DNA from: Pseudomonas fluorescens
GTDB lineage: Bacteria > Pseudomonadota > Gammaproteobacteria > Pseudomonadales > Pseudomonadaceae
Direction of reading: 5' to 3'
DNA length: 64,000 nucleotides
Assembly: GCF_000730425.1 (NCBI RefSeq)
Contig: NZ_CP008896.1
Coordinates: 558,001-622,000, forward strand
Shown in pieces: positions 47,223 through 56,098 of the stretch (position 1 is the first letter of the stretch; each line of letters begins with the position of its first letter). The position numbers and the translations under genes are program-made. The notes beneath the pieces were generated by a model, which did no database searches, was not told the DNA's origin, and saw only the letters and a program-made list of their open reading frames with translations.

Positions 47223-48281
47223 TCAGAGACCTTGCTGCAGTGCCGGATCGTCCGGGTTTTGCTGCTCCAGCTGCGCCAGCAGCACCTGCACGTTCTGCAA
47301 CTGGCCGCTTTCCTTCCAATAGTTGATCAACAGCACCCGTGCCTTGCGGTTGGCGGGATGACGCTGGACGATTTCTTCGAGTTGGCGCTGGGCGGCTTCC
47401 AGTTCTTCCTGGTCGTGCAGGGTGGTGGCCAGGTCATAACGGTAGTCCTGGTTGTCGGGCTCCAGTTCCACTGCCTTGGACAGGCCCAGCAACGCGTATT
47501 CACGCTCGCCATGGTGCAGCAGCCACATGCCCAGGGCATGTTGCAGGTAGGCCGACTCGGGGTGGGCTTGCAGTTGGGTGGCCAGCACCTGGCGCGAGTC
47601 ATCGACCTTGCCTTGTTTGTCCAGCAGCTCGATGCGCGCCACCACCGCCGGCAGGTTTTCCGGGTCCAGGCGCAATGCCTGTTCCAGCGCATGTTGTGCC
47701 TCGGGTAACAGGGCGCTGTGGATGTACAGGCGTGCCAGCTGGATCCAGCCTTCGGGGCTTTCAGGTTGGGCCTTGAGGTACTTTACGTATTCATCCAGCA
47801 CTTGCTGCAGGGGGCCGAAGTACAGGCCCAGGGTATCGGGAGACAGTCCCAGCAGGGCGTTGGCCGCGGCAAACCGCACACTTTGCTGGTTATCGTCGAG
47901 CAAGGGGCCGAGTAACAGGGTGCGTTGGCCGCTGGGTACCAGGCCGACGATGCTGCCAATGGCCGCCTGGCGAACCAGCGGCGATTCGTGGCTCAAGTCC
48001 TTGTCCGCCAGCTTCAATGCCTGGGGGCTTGGGTAGTTGTGCAGCTCGCTGTGCAGGGCGGCCCGGCGCACGTCGGACAGGTCCGGTCTGGCCAATTGCT
48101 GATACAGCACCCGCGCCGCACCTGGCTCGCCGTTGTGCGCCTGTTTCAGTGCCTTGGAGTAACCGTGGGCAATCGCCGGCGGGACAGACACGCTGGGGGT
48201 GCGGGAGAAATACCAAGTAATCAGTACGACAAACAACAGGGCGCTCAGGCCGATGATCGAGTAACGGCGTGACTTTGACAT
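47223..48281 (-). CDS. Membrane-anchored HEAT/TPR protein, heme-less paralogue of the octaheme cytochrome tail
   Basis: 352 residues. One N-terminal membrane helix (SIIGLSALLFVVLITWYFS) is followed by a HEAT-like part (LYQQLARPDLSDVRRAALHSELHNYPSPQAL, in part) and TPR repeats. Residues from about 38 to the end align with residues about 455-767 of the octaheme cytochrome at 11899-14202: LYQQLARP/LYEQLARS, NYPSPQALKLADKDL/NYPSEQALKLATKDL, ATTLHDQEELEAA/AVALHDGGQVDKA, NPDDPAL/NPADPAL. It has no CxxCH motif. It is monocistronic, with about 130 bases to the kaiC-like gene. Function unknown. Confidence 0.85.
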   Translation of the reverse strand: MSKSRRYSIIGLSALLFVVLITWYFSRTPSVSVPPAIAHGYSKALKQAHNGEPGAARVLYQQLARPDLSDVRRAALHSELHNYPSPQALKLADKDLSHESPLVRQAAIGSIVGLVPSGQRTLLLGPLLDDNQQSVRFAAANALLGLSPDTLGLYFGPLQQVLDEYVKYLKAQPESPEGWIQLARLYIHSALLPEAQHALEQALRLDPENLPAVVARIELLDKQGKVDDSRQVLATQLQAHPESAYLQHALGMWLLHHGEREYALLGLSKAVELEPDNQDYRYDLATTLHDQEELEAAQRQLEEIVQRHPANRKARVLLINYWKESGQLQNVQVLLAQLEQQNPDDPALQQGL

Positions 48282-48356
48282 GCAGGCGTCCGAAAGCTGG
48301 GCAGCTAGTGCAAAGTGATCAGCTTCGGCCAGACACCGGCGGGTGTCAAACCTGTG

Positions 48357-49250
48357 TCACGTCAATATGTAGTCCACCGGCTCCAGGGGCGCAGGCAGGT
48401 CTGTTTCGCCCAGCGCTGCAAGGATTTCCCGTTCCAGGGTGCGCACGATGGCATTGCAGGGCAGATCGTTCTCGTCGAAGCCGAACGGGTCTTCCAGATC
48501 GTCGCCGATTTCATCCAGGCCAAAGAAGGTGTAGCTGACGATTGCGGTGAAAATCGGTGTCAGCCAGCCCAACGGCTCGGCCATGGCAAAGGGCAGGAGG
48601 ATGCAGAACAGATAGATGGTGCGGTGCAGCAGCAAGGTGTAGGGGAAGGGCAGCGGCGTGCTCTTGATCCGTTCGCAGGCCGCTTGTACCTGGCTCAGGC
48701 CGACCAGCCGGGTTTCCAGCTGGGTGTAGCGCCAGTCGCTGATCCGGCCCTGTTGCGCGGCGTCCGAGCAGTGGGCACCGAGGGTTTGCAGGACACGGTC
48801 AGGCAGGTTCGGGTGGCTGGCCCCCACGTTGATCCAGGGCTTGATGGCACGGGCTTCGTCTTCCAGGCGCAAGCGTGCAACCAAGCCGTGGGCAAAGCCG
48901 CACAGGCCGCGCAACAGGCCTTCGCGCTCGGCGGGCTGGGTGAAGATGTGGCTCTCGCGGATCAGCGAGCGGATTTCAATGACCATCTGCCCCAATTGCT
49001 TGCGGCCTTCCCACCAGCGGTCGTAGCAGGCGTTGTTGCGAAAACTCATGAAAATCGACAGCGACAGCCCCAGCAGGGTGAACGGTGTGGCGTTGACTTT
49101 GGAGAAATAGGCCGGGTGCAGGGTTTCCACCAGCACGATCACCGAGGCCAGCAGCGTGACCAGCAGGCTGCGCAGGGCAATGCGCTTGGCAATCGAACCC
49201 TTGAGGGAGAACAGGATGCCGAACAGGTTGGGTTTGGGGCGAACAATCAT
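48357..49250 (-). CDS. Bestrophin-family (UPF0187) anion channel
   Basis: 297 residues with four hydrophobic segments in the bestrophin arrangement. Conserved family stretches are PFTLLGLSLSIFMSFRNNACYDRWWEGRK (in part; residues about 56-83), LPFPYTLLLHRTIYLFCILLPFA in the middle, and FFGLDEIGDDLEDPFGFDENDLPCNAI near the C-terminus, which matches the acidic cluster used for calcium binding in eukaryotic members. Prokaryotic homologues such as KpBest form pentameric ion channels. It is a single gene with its own promoter space. Confidence 0.9.
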   Translation of the reverse strand: MIVRPKPNLFGILFSLKGSIAKRIALRSLLVTLLASVIVLVETLHPAYFSKVNATPFTLLGLSLSIFMSFRNNACYDRWWEGRKQLGQMVIEIRSLIRESHIFTQPAEREGLLRGLCGFAHGLVARLRLEDEARAIKPWINVGASHPNLPDRVLQTLGAHCSDAAQQGRISDWRYTQLETRLVGLSQVQAACERIKSTPLPFPYTLLLHRTIYLFCILLPFAMAEPLGWLTPIFTAIVSYTFFGLDEIGDDLEDPFGFDENDLPCNAIVRTLEREILAALGETDLPAPLEPVDYILT

Positions 49251-49532
49251 CGAGGGGCTTCTTCGGTGGCGCAGGCCCTCAGATTAGAAGCTGGCGGGCA
49301 GGGCGTCCAATCGCTTGCGTTGACTGGCCGATTGCCCGGCTCTATGGGGGACAGGTGCCCCGCATGATCGTTGACTATCTTCGCCGCATACGTCGCACCA
49401 TTGGCCAAACCAGTCAGCCATATTGAAAGCTTTGACCATTGTCCCTGCGCCGCTCTGGCGCCACTATTTGCGCAGGTTCACCCCGCAAAAGCACGCCCCC
49501 AAAAACAACAAAAGACACAGGGATTTGCCACG

Positions 49533-51185
49533 ATGCGCGATTATTTGGCGGCTACCGCCCAGTTCAACTACCAACACACTGTCGAGGCCACACTGGCCGG
49601 CCACCTGCAAGGGCTCAATGCCTGCGTCGAATGCTGCGACCGGCACGCGCTGCCGGGCCGTATTGCGTTGTTCTGGGAGGGCAAGGACGGTCGCAGCGCC
49701 ACCGTAACCTTCAGTGAATTGCAGGATCAGGCGGCGCGTTTGGCCAACTTCCTTCTGGCCCAGGGCGTCAAGCGTGGCGACAAGGTCGCCGGCCTGCTGC
49801 CACGCACCGCCGAATTGTTGGTGACAGTGCTCGCCACCTGGCGCATTGGCGCGGTCTATCAACCCCTGTTCACCGCGTTCGGCCCCAAGGCCATCGAGCA
49901 CCGTCTGAACAGTTCCGGCGCAGCGCTGGTGGTGACCGATGCGGTCAACCGCAGCAAGCTGGCCGAAGTCGCCGATTGCCCGACCATTGTCACGGTAGCC
50001 GGCGCCAAGGGCGAAGGCATTGTGCGTGGCGATTTCAGCTTCTGGGCCGAGCTGCCCAACTATTCCAATGTCTGCGAGCCGGTGCTGCTGGGCGCCGATG
50101 ATCCGTTCCTGCTGATGTTCACCTCCGGCACCACCGGCCCGTCGAAAGCCCTGGCCGTGCCGCTCAAGGCCCTGGTCGCGTTCCAGAGCTACACCCGTGA
50201 CGCCGTGGACTTGCGCCCCGAGGATGCGTTCTGGAACGTCGCCGATCCGGGCTGGGCCTATGGCATTTATTTCGGGGTGACCGGGCCCTTGTCCATGGGC
50301 CATCCGATCACTTTCTACGATGGCCCGTTTACCCTGGAAAGCACCTGCCGGGTCATCAATAAGTACGGGATCACCAACCTTACCGGGTCACCTACGGCCT
50401 ACCGCCTGTTGATCGCCGGTGGCGAGCAGTTCGCCCGCTCGATCAAGGGCCGGCTGCGCATTGTCAGCAGCGCCGGCGAGCCGCTGAACCCCGAAGTGAT
50501 CCGCTGGTTCGCCGATAACCTGGGCGTGACGATCCATGACCATTACGGCCAGACCGAACTGGGCATGGTCCTGTGCAATCACCATGGCCTGGAGCACCCG
50601 GTGCATGTCGGCTCTGCGGGCTTTGCCTCGCCGGGGCACCGCATCGTGGTGCTGGACGACAACCACCAGGAATTGCCAGCTGGCCAGCCCGGCATCCTCG
50701 CCATCGACCGCGAGCAGTCGCCGATGTGCTGGTTTGCCGGTTACGAGGGGGTCAAGACCAAGGCCTTCGTCGGCAAGTACTACTTGAGTGGCGACACGGT
50801 GGAGCTGAACCCCAATGGCAGCATCAGTTTTGTCGGGCGCAGTGATGATGTGATCACCACTTCGGGCTACCGCGTGGGGCCATTCGATGTGGAAAGCGCC
50901 TTGGTCGAACACCCAGCGGTGATCGAAGCCGCGGTGGTCGGCAAGCCGGACGCGGAGCGCACCGAACTGGTCAAGGCGTTCGTGGTGATCAATAGCCAGT
51001 ACCGCGCCGATGCCGAGCTGGCCGAGGAATTGCGCCAGCATGTACGCAAGCGCCTGGCCGCCCATGCCTACCCGCGGGAAATCGAATTTGTCAGCGACTT
51101 GCCCAAGACCCCCAGCGGCAAGCTGCAACGGTTTATTTTGCGTAACCAGGAAATCGCCAAGGTCCAGGCAGCGACCACGGCTTGA
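49533..51185 (+). CDS. AMP-dependent acyl-CoA synthetase, short/branched chain
   Basis: 550 residues from ATG 49533 (AGGGA nine bases upstream); the frame open to 49371 adds 54 residues with no support. Motifs: P-loop MFTSGTTGPSKA, DHYGQTELG (A5), YYLSGDTVELNPNGSISFVGRSDDVI (A7/A8, in part), and the catalytic Lys in PKTPSGKLQRF near the C-terminus. It adds CoA to a short, perhaps branched, carboxylic acid. It is the first of five genes; the set matches PP_2213-PP_2217 of P. putida (fadDx, fadB2x, fadAx and others) in order. The 282 bases upstream (49251-49532) hold no gene. Confidence 0.9.
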   Translation: MRDYLAATAQFNYQHTVEATLAGHLQGLNACVECCDRHALPGRIALFWEGKDGRSATVTFSELQDQAARLANFLLAQGVKRGDKVAGLLPRTAELLVTVLATWRIGAVYQPLFTAFGPKAIEHRLNSSGAALVVTDAVNRSKLAEVADCPTIVTVAGAKGEGIVRGDFSFWAELPNYSNVCEPVLLGADDPFLLMFTSGTTGPSKALAVPLKALVAFQSYTRDAVDLRPEDAFWNVADPGWAYGIYFGVTGPLSMGHPITFYDGPFTLESTCRVINKYGITNLTGSPTAYRLLIAGGEQFARSIKGRLRIVSSAGEPLNPEVIRWFADNLGVTIHDHYGQTELGMVLCNHHGLEHPVHVGSAGFASPGHRIVVLDDNHQELPAGQPGILAIDREQSPMCWFAGYEGVKTKAFVGKYYLSGDTVELNPNGSISFVGRSDDVITTSGYRVGPFDVESALVEHPAVIEAAVVGKPDAERTELVKAFVVINSQYRADAELAEELRQHVRKRLAAHAYPREIEFVSDLPKTPSGKLQRFILRNQEIAKVQAATTA

Positions 51186-51203
51186 TCCCTCTTCAAGGAA
51201 ACA

Positions 51204-51974
51204 ATGATGCAGATTCAGAACAAGGTCTTTATGGTCAGCGGCGGCGCTTCGGGACTCGGCGCGGCCACCGCCGAAATGTTGGTGGCGGCGGGTGCCAAGG
51301 TGATGCTGGTGGACCTGAATGCCGACGCCGTGGCGGCCCAGGCCACAAGGCTGGGCGCACAGGCGCGCAGTGTCGTGGCCGATATCAGCCAGGAAGCGGC
51401 CGCCGAAGCGGCAGTGCAGGCGACCGTTGCGGCGTTTGGTGCGCTGCATGGGCTGATCAACTGCGCAGGTGTGGTGCGTGGCGAAAAAATCCTCGGCAAG
51501 AATGGGCCCCATGCCTTGGCCAGCTTCGCCCAGGTGATCAACGTCAACCTGGTCGGCAGCTTCAATCTGTTGCGCCTGGCTGCGGCAGCCATTGCTGAAA
51601 CCGCAGCCGATGCCGACGGTGAGCGTGGCGTGATCATCAATACCGCCTCAGTGGCCGCCTTTGACGGCCAGATCGGTCAGGCGGCCTACGCGGCCTCCAA
51701 GGGCGCGATTGCCAGCTTGACCTTGCCCGCTGCACGGGAGCTGGCGCGTTTCGGTATCCGTGTCATGACGATCGCACCGGGGATTTTTGAAACCCCGATG
51801 ATGGCTGGCATGACCCCGCAGGTTCGCGAATCCCTGGCCGCCGGCGTGCCGTTCCCGCCACGCCTGGGCAAACCGGCTGAATACGCCGCCCTGGCCCGGC
51901 ATATCATTGAAAACAGCATGCTCAATGGCGAGGTGATCCGTCTTGACGGTGCCTTGCGTATGGCGGCCAAGTAA
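51204..51974 (+). CDS. fadB2x: Short-chain dehydrogenase, 3-hydroxyacyl-CoA dehydrogenase type II
   Basis: 256 residues. NAD-binding [14 protein letters not shown] at about 13-26, INCAGVV, catalytic Ser in [10 protein letters not shown] and YAASKGA (Tyr/Lys) are the SDR motifs; the [13 protein letters not shown] and [10 protein letters not shown] segments match HSD10-type enzymes that oxidise 2-methyl-3-hydroxybutyryl-CoA in isoleucine breakdown. AAGGA precedes two ATGs in a row; the second (51207) has the better spacing. Eighteen bases follow the synthetase stop. Confidence 0.9.
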   Translation: MMQIQNKVFMVSGGASGLGAATAEMLVAAGAKVMLVDLNADAVAAQATRLGAQARSVVADISQEAAAEAAVQATVAAFGALHGLINCAGVVRGEKILGKNGPHALASFAQVINVNLVGSFNLLRLAAAAIAETAADADGERGVIINTASVAAFDGQIGQAAYAASKGAIASLTLPAARELARFGIRVMTIAPGIFETPMMAGMTPQVRESLAAGVPFPPRLGKPAEYAALARHIIENSMLNGEVIRLDGALRMAAK

Positions 51975-51986
51975 GGAGGATTTGCC

Positions 51987-53180
51987 ATGACTCAGCTTCA
52001 CGATCCGATTGTGATTGTCAGCGCCGTGCGCACGCCCATGGGCGGGTTCCAGGGCGATCTCAAGGGCTTGACCGCGCCGCAACTGGGGGCCTGTGCGATT
52101 CGGGCGGCTGTCGAGCGCGCCGGGATTGCCAGCGACGGGGTAGACGAAGTGCTGTTCGGCTGCGTACTGCCGGCCGGGCTCGGCCAGGCCCCGGCGCGCC
52201 AGGCTGCGTTGGGCGCCGGCCTGGATAAATCGACGCGCTGCACCACCCTGAACAAGATGTGCGGTTCGGGCATGGAGGCGGCGATTCTTGCCCATGACTC
52301 GCTGCTGGCCGGCAGTGTGCAGGTGGTGATCGCCGGTGGCATGGAAAGCATGTCCAACGCCCCGTACCTGTTGGATCGGGCGCGCAGCGGCTACCGCATG
52401 GGCCATGGCCGGGTCCTTGACCATATGTTCCTCGACGGCCTGGAAGACGCTTATGACAAGGGCCGCCTGATGGGCACCTTTGCTGAGGATTGCGCCGAAG
52501 CCAACGGCTTCAATCGTGAGAGCCAGGATGCATTTGCCATCGCCTCGCTGACCCGCGCCCAGCAGGCAATCAGTGCCGGCAACTTCAGCGCCGAAATCGT
52601 CCCGGTGCAGGTCACCGTGGGCAAGGAACAAAAGACCATCACCGATGACGAGCAGCCGCCCAAGGCGCGCCTGGACAAGATCGCCACCCTCAAGCCGGCG
52701 TTTCGCGAAGGTGGCACGGTGACGGCGGCCAACTCCAGTTCGATCTCCGACGGCGCGGCAGCCTTGCTGATGATGCGCCAGAGCCAAGCGCAAAAGCGCG
52801 GGCTCAAGCCTCTGGCCGTGATCCATGGCCACGCGGCTTTTGCCGATGAGCCTGGGCTGTTTCCGGTGGCGCCCGTGGGGGCGATCCGCAAACTGTTGAG
52901 CAAGACTGGCTGGGATCTAGGGGATGTCGATCTGTTCGAGATCAACGAAGCGTTTGCCGTGGTCAGCCTGGTGACCATGGCCAAACTGGAGATCCCCCAC
53001 GACAAGGTCAACGTCCACGGCGGCGCGTGCGCGCTCGGGCACCCGATTGGCGCGTCCGGTGCGCGCATTCTCGTGACCCTGCTCTCGGCACTGCGCCAAA
53101 GGGGGCTCAAGCGCGGTATCGCGGCCATCTGCATCGGTGGCGGCGAAGCCACCGCAATGGCCGTCGAGTGCCTGGAGTAA
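51987..53180 (+). CDS. fadAx: Acetyl-CoA C-acyltransferase (thiolase)
   Basis: 397 residues. The nucleophile Cys is in LNKMCGSGMEAA (about residue 91), the catalytic His in GGACALGHPIGASGAR (near 350), and the second Cys in AICIGGGEATAMAVE near the C-terminus. It starts with VSAVRTPMGGFQG. It splits a 3-ketoacyl-CoA, probably 2-methylacetoacetyl-CoA, to acetyl-CoA and a shorter acyl-CoA. AAGGAGG lies before the ATG, and 12 bases separate it from the SDR gene. Confidence 0.93.
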   Translation: MTQLHDPIVIVSAVRTPMGGFQGDLKGLTAPQLGACAIRAAVERAGIASDGVDEVLFGCVLPAGLGQAPARQAALGAGLDKSTRCTTLNKMCGSGMEAAILAHDSLLAGSVQVVIAGGMESMSNAPYLLDRARSGYRMGHGRVLDHMFLDGLEDAYDKGRLMGTFAEDCAEANGFNRESQDAFAIASLTRAQQAISAGNFSAEIVPVQVTVGKEQKTITDDEQPPKARLDKIATLKPAFREGGTVTAANSSSISDGAAALLMMRQSQAQKRGLKPLAVIHGHAAFADEPGLFPVAPVGAIRKLLSKTGWDLGDVDLFEINEAFAVVSLVTMAKLEIPHDKVNVHGGACALGHPIGASGARILVTLLSALRQRGLKRGIAAICIGGGEATAMAVECLE

Positions 53181-53189
53181 GGAATCTAT

Positions 53190-54317
53190 ATGTTGCCCAA
53201 TGACGAACAACTGCAAATCAGCGAGGCGGCCCGGCAATTTGCCCAGGAACGGCTCAAGCCGTTCGCCGCCGAGTGGGACCGCGAGCATCGCTTCCCCAGG
53301 GAGGCCATTGGTGAAATGGCCGAACTGGGCTTTTTCGGCATGCTCGTGCCGGAACAGTGGGGCGGCTGTGACACCGGTTACCTGGCCTATGCCATGGCCC
53401 TGGAAGAGGTCGCGGCCGGTGATGGCGCCTGCTCGACGATCATGAGCGTGCACAACTCAGTAGGTTGCGTGCCCATCCTCAAGTTCGGCAATGACCAGCA
53501 GAAAGAGCAATTCCTCAAGCCTTTGGCCAGTGGCGCGATGCTCGGGGCGTTTGCCTTGACCGAGCCCCAGGCCGGCTCCGATGCCAGCAGCCTGAAAACC
53601 CGCGCGCGCCTTGCGGGTGATCACTACGTGCTCAATGGCTGCAAGCAGTTCATCACATCCGGGCAGAACGCCGGGGTGGTGATTGTATTTGCCGTGACGG
53701 ATCCGGCCGCCGGCAAGCGTGGGATCAGCGCGTTTATCGTGCCCACCGACTCGCCTGGCTACAAGGTGGCACGGGTCGAGGACAAGCTTGGCCAGCATGC
53801 CTCCGATACCTGTCAGATTCTGTTTGAAGACGTGAAGGTGCCAGTGGCCAACCGTCTGGGCGAGGAGGGCGAGGGTTATCGGATTGCCCTGGCCAACCTG
53901 GAAGGCGGCCGCGTAGGGATTGCCTCGCAGTCGGTGGGCATGGCCCGCGCGGCGTTTGAAGCCGCCCGTGATTACGCGCGCGAGCGTGAGAGTTTTGGCA
54001 AGGCGTTGATTGAACATCAGGCCGTGGCGTTTCGCCTGGCGGATATGGCTACCCAGATCGCCGTGGCCCGGCAGATGGTGCATTACGCCGCTGCCCTGCG
54101 CGACAGCGGCAAGCCAGCTCTGGTGGAGGCGTCCATGGCCAAGCTGTTCGCCTCGGAAATGGCCGAGAAAGTCTGTTCTGCCGCCTTGCAAACCCTGGGC
54201 GGATACGGTTACCTGAGCGACTTCCCGCTGGAGCGGATTTACCGCGATGTGCGGGTCTGCCAGATTTATGAAGGCACCAGTGATATTCAGCGCATGGTCA
54301 TTTCGCGCAATCTTTGA
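53190..54317 (+). CDS. Acyl-CoA dehydrogenase, short/branched-chain type
   Basis: 375 residues. Family signatures include [21 protein letters not shown] (in part, FAD/substrate contacts), [34 protein letters not shown] and the C-terminal [16 protein letters not shown], whose Glu is the expected catalytic base of this class. It makes the first alpha-beta double bond using FAD and passes electrons to ETF. Nine bases lie between the thiolase stop and the ATG. Together with its neighbours it closes a full oxidation spiral for 2-methylbutyryl-CoA or other short substrates. Confidence 0.93.
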   Translation: MLPNDEQLQISEAARQFAQERLKPFAAEWDREHRFPREAIGEMAELGFFGMLVPEQWGGCDTGYLAYAMALEEVAAGDGACSTIMSVHNSVGCVPILKFGNDQQKEQFLKPLASGAMLGAFALTEPQAGSDASSLKTRARLAGDHYVLNGCKQFITSGQNAGVVIVFAVTDPAAGKRGISAFIVPTDSPGYKVARVEDKLGQHASDTCQILFEDVKVPVANRLGEEGEGYRIALANLEGGRVGIASQSVGMARAAFEAARDYARERESFGKALIEHQAVAFRLADMATQIAVARQMVHYAAALRDSGKPALVEASMAKLFASEMAEKVCSAALQTLGGYGYLSDFPLERIYRDVRVCQIYEGTSDIQRMVISRNL

Positions 54318-54331
54318 AGAGGAACGGAACG

Positions 54332-55105
54332 ATGAGTTACCAAACCATTTTGCTGGAAGTCCAAGGCCGCGTCGGGCTGATTACCCTCAATCGTCCCGAG
54401 GCGCTGAACGCCTTGAACGCGCAACTGGTCAGCGAAGTGAACCAGGCCCTGGACAGCCTGGAAGCCAATCCCGAGATCGGCTGCATTGTGTTGACCGGCT
54501 CGAAGAAAGCCTTTGCCGCTGGCGCCGACATCAAGGAAATGGCCGAGCTGACGTACCCGCAGATCTATCTCGATGACCTGTTCAGCGACAGTGACCGTGT
54601 GGCCAACCGTCGTAAGCCGATCATTGCCGCCGTCAACGGCTTTGCCCTGGGAGGCGGCTGCGAGCTGGCGCTGATGTGCGACTTTATCCTGGCTGGCGAC
54701 AATGCCAAGTTTGGCCAGCCGGAAGTCAACCTCGGCGTGCTGCCGGGTATGGGCGGCACCCAGCGCCTGACCCGCGCGGTGGGCAAGGCCAAGGCCATGG
54801 AAATGTGCCTGACCGGGCGTTTTATCGATGCGGTGGAGGCTGAGCGTTGCGGCATCGTTGCGCGGATCGTGCCATCGGACGGGCTGCTGGACGAGGCGCT
54901 CAAGGTGGCGGCGCTGATTGCCAGCAAGTCGGTACCGATCAGCATGATGGTCAAGGAAAGCGTCAACCGCGCCTTTGAAGTCAGCCTGTCGGAAGGTGTG
55001 CGCTTTGAGCGCCGGGTGTTCCACGCCGCCTTTGCCACCCAGGATCAGAAGGAAGGCATGGCCGCGTTCGTGGCCAAGCGTGCGCCCGAATTCAAAGACC
55101 GGTAA
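54332..55105 (+). CDS. fadBx: Enoyl-CoA hydratase
   Basis: 257 residues from ATG 54332, with GAGG and GGAACG upstream; the frame from 54314 is a poorer start. Crotonase motifs: oxyanion-hole [28 protein letters not shown] (in part) with the first catalytic Glu, and [17 protein letters not shown] with the second Glu. It hydrates the enoyl-CoA made by the dehydrogenase upstream. It is the last gene of the five-gene operon, followed by a REP pair. Confidence 0.92.
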   Translation: MSYQTILLEVQGRVGLITLNRPEALNALNAQLVSEVNQALDSLEANPEIGCIVLTGSKKAFAAGADIKEMAELTYPQIYLDDLFSDSDRVANRRKPIIAAVNGFALGGGCELALMCDFILAGDNAKFGQPEVNLGVLPGMGGTQRLTRAVGKAKAMEMCLTGRFIDAVEAERCGIVARIVPSDGLLDEALKVAALIASKSVPISMMVKESVNRAFEVSLSEGVRFERRVFHAAFATQDQKEGMAAFVAKRAPEFKDR

Positions 55106-55111
55106 ATCCCT

Positions 55112-55182
55112 TGTAGGAGCCGGCTTGCCGGCGATGGCGTGCTGTCTGATCCAGCGCTATCGCCGGCAAGCCGGCTCCTACG
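55112..55182. repeat. REP pair after the acyl-CoA operon
   Basis: tgtaggagccggcttgccggcgatggcg and cgctatcgccggcaagccggctcctac are inverted REP copies about 17 bases apart, just after the enoyl-CoA hydratase stop. It can fold into one long stem and probably marks the operon's 3' end. Confidence 0.75.
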
Positions 55183-55273
55183 TTGGGTGTGGCGGATGCC
55201 AAAGCGCGTTATCGCCTGTAACATGCGCTCCTGATACGCCCTAGGCACAATTTTCAGGTTTCAGGAACCCGTC

Positions 55274-55468
55274 ATGACCCAGAAGCAACGCTTGATTTAC
55301 TCGATTCTGATTTCCCTGGTCGTCCTCGGCACGATGTTCGGCCTGTCCTATTTGCAGAATATCGGCGCCATCAGTGAGAAGACGTTCCAGTACATCGCCA
55401 TTGCCGTGGCGGTGATTGTGGTGGTGATCAACGGCATCATGCGCCGTAAGGTCAAGCCTAATCGTTGA
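55274..55468 (+). CDS. Small two-helix membrane protein
   Basis: 64 residues, well supported by AGGA seven bases before ATG. The two hydrophobic helices (about residues 8-26 and 38-55: FQYIAIAVAVIVVVINGIM) are joined by a short loop and end in a basic tail (RRKVKPNR), so both ends are likely cytoplasmic. No family role is recognised. Its last 11 bases overlap the tail of the convergent Fur-like gene. Confidence 0.78.
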   Translation: MTQKQRLIYSILISLVVLGTMFGLSYLQNIGAISEKTFQYIAIAVAVIVVVINGIMRRKVKPNR

Positions 55469-55847
55469 GTTCGGCGCCTGCGGCCAGGACTTTGGCAGCC
55501 TCTTCATGGAGGCTGTAGCTTTTATCGCTGTTGAGGGTGATCACACCCTCGCTGCACAGGCGCTTGAGCACCTCGCGCACACTGAGAAACGATAGCGGGA
55601 TGCCCAGCTCCAGCAAATGGCTGTGCACACCCCGTACGCCCAGTGAGCGGCCGTTGTCGGCAGCGGTGAGCAGGGCGTCGATGACTTTCAGCCGGATCAG
55701 GCTGGTGCGCAATCCAAAACACTTGAGCAGATGCCGGATGCGCTGGTTGCCTTGATGCTCGGGAGCCTTGTCGAAGGCGATAGCCGGGCTGTAAGCGACG
55801 TCATGTGCCATAGAATGTCCGTCCGTGGGCAGTTGCCGGTTGTGCAT
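55458..55847 (-). CDS. Fur-like winged-helix protein without the metal-binding domain
   Basis: 129 residues, with an excellent AAGGAG seven bases before the ATG at 55847. Residues about 45-110 resemble the Fur DNA-binding domain: GLRTSLIRLKVIDALL corresponds to Fur's GLKVTLPRLKIL, and GVHSHLLELGIPLSFLSVREVLKRLCSEGVI to the recognition helix and wing. The C-terminal dimerisation/metal domain with HxHC-type ligands is absent, and the chain stops after 20 further residues. It may be a DNA-binding protein without metal sensing, or a modifier of Fur. It is divergent from the PvdQ-like gene with about 250 bases between starts. Confidence 0.8.
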   Translation of the reverse strand: MHNRQLPTDGHSMAHDVAYSPAIAFDKAPEHQGNQRIRHLLKCFGLRTSLIRLKVIDALLTAADNGRSLGVRGVHSHLLELGIPLSFLSVREVLKRLCSEGVITLNSDKSYSLHEEAAKVLAAGAELND

Positions 55848-56003
55848 GCAAAAACTCCTTATCAGAGCCTGATCAGGAAAATGATGGTGCTCTTGGTTAA
55901 TAAGACGTATGAGCAGCGCAAATCATGAAGTCCAACCCGTGTAAATTTTGTCAGTATCACTTCTGTCACCTTCCTGGCGCCGGTAAATAAGCCGCGCGCG
56001 GCC

Positions 56004-56026
56004 TAAATTTCTGCAGTTTTCTACGT
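56004..56026 (+). promoter_or_regulatory. Possible PvdS (iron-starvation sigma) promoter upstream of the acylase
   Basis: TAAAT at 56004-56008 and CGT at 56024-56026 resemble the PvdS-dependent TAAAT-N16/17-CGT element, but the spacer is 15 bases, one short. It lies about 75 bases before the GTG start. pvdQ genes are PvdS-dependent in P. aeruginosa, which makes the match worth recording. Confidence 0.28.
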
Positions 56027-56098
56027 CTTATCCATGGGCTGGCGTTGGCGAGTCGGCCCCGCCTTGGGCGTTCAATTTGGCTTGACGATGGGGTCTGC

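Noticed and set aside
49455..49471. Sigma-54-like element upstream of the acyl-CoA synthetase
   Set aside because: CTGGC...TTTGC is present, but the GG and GC dinucleotides are 11 bases apart rather than 10, which inactivates such promoters.
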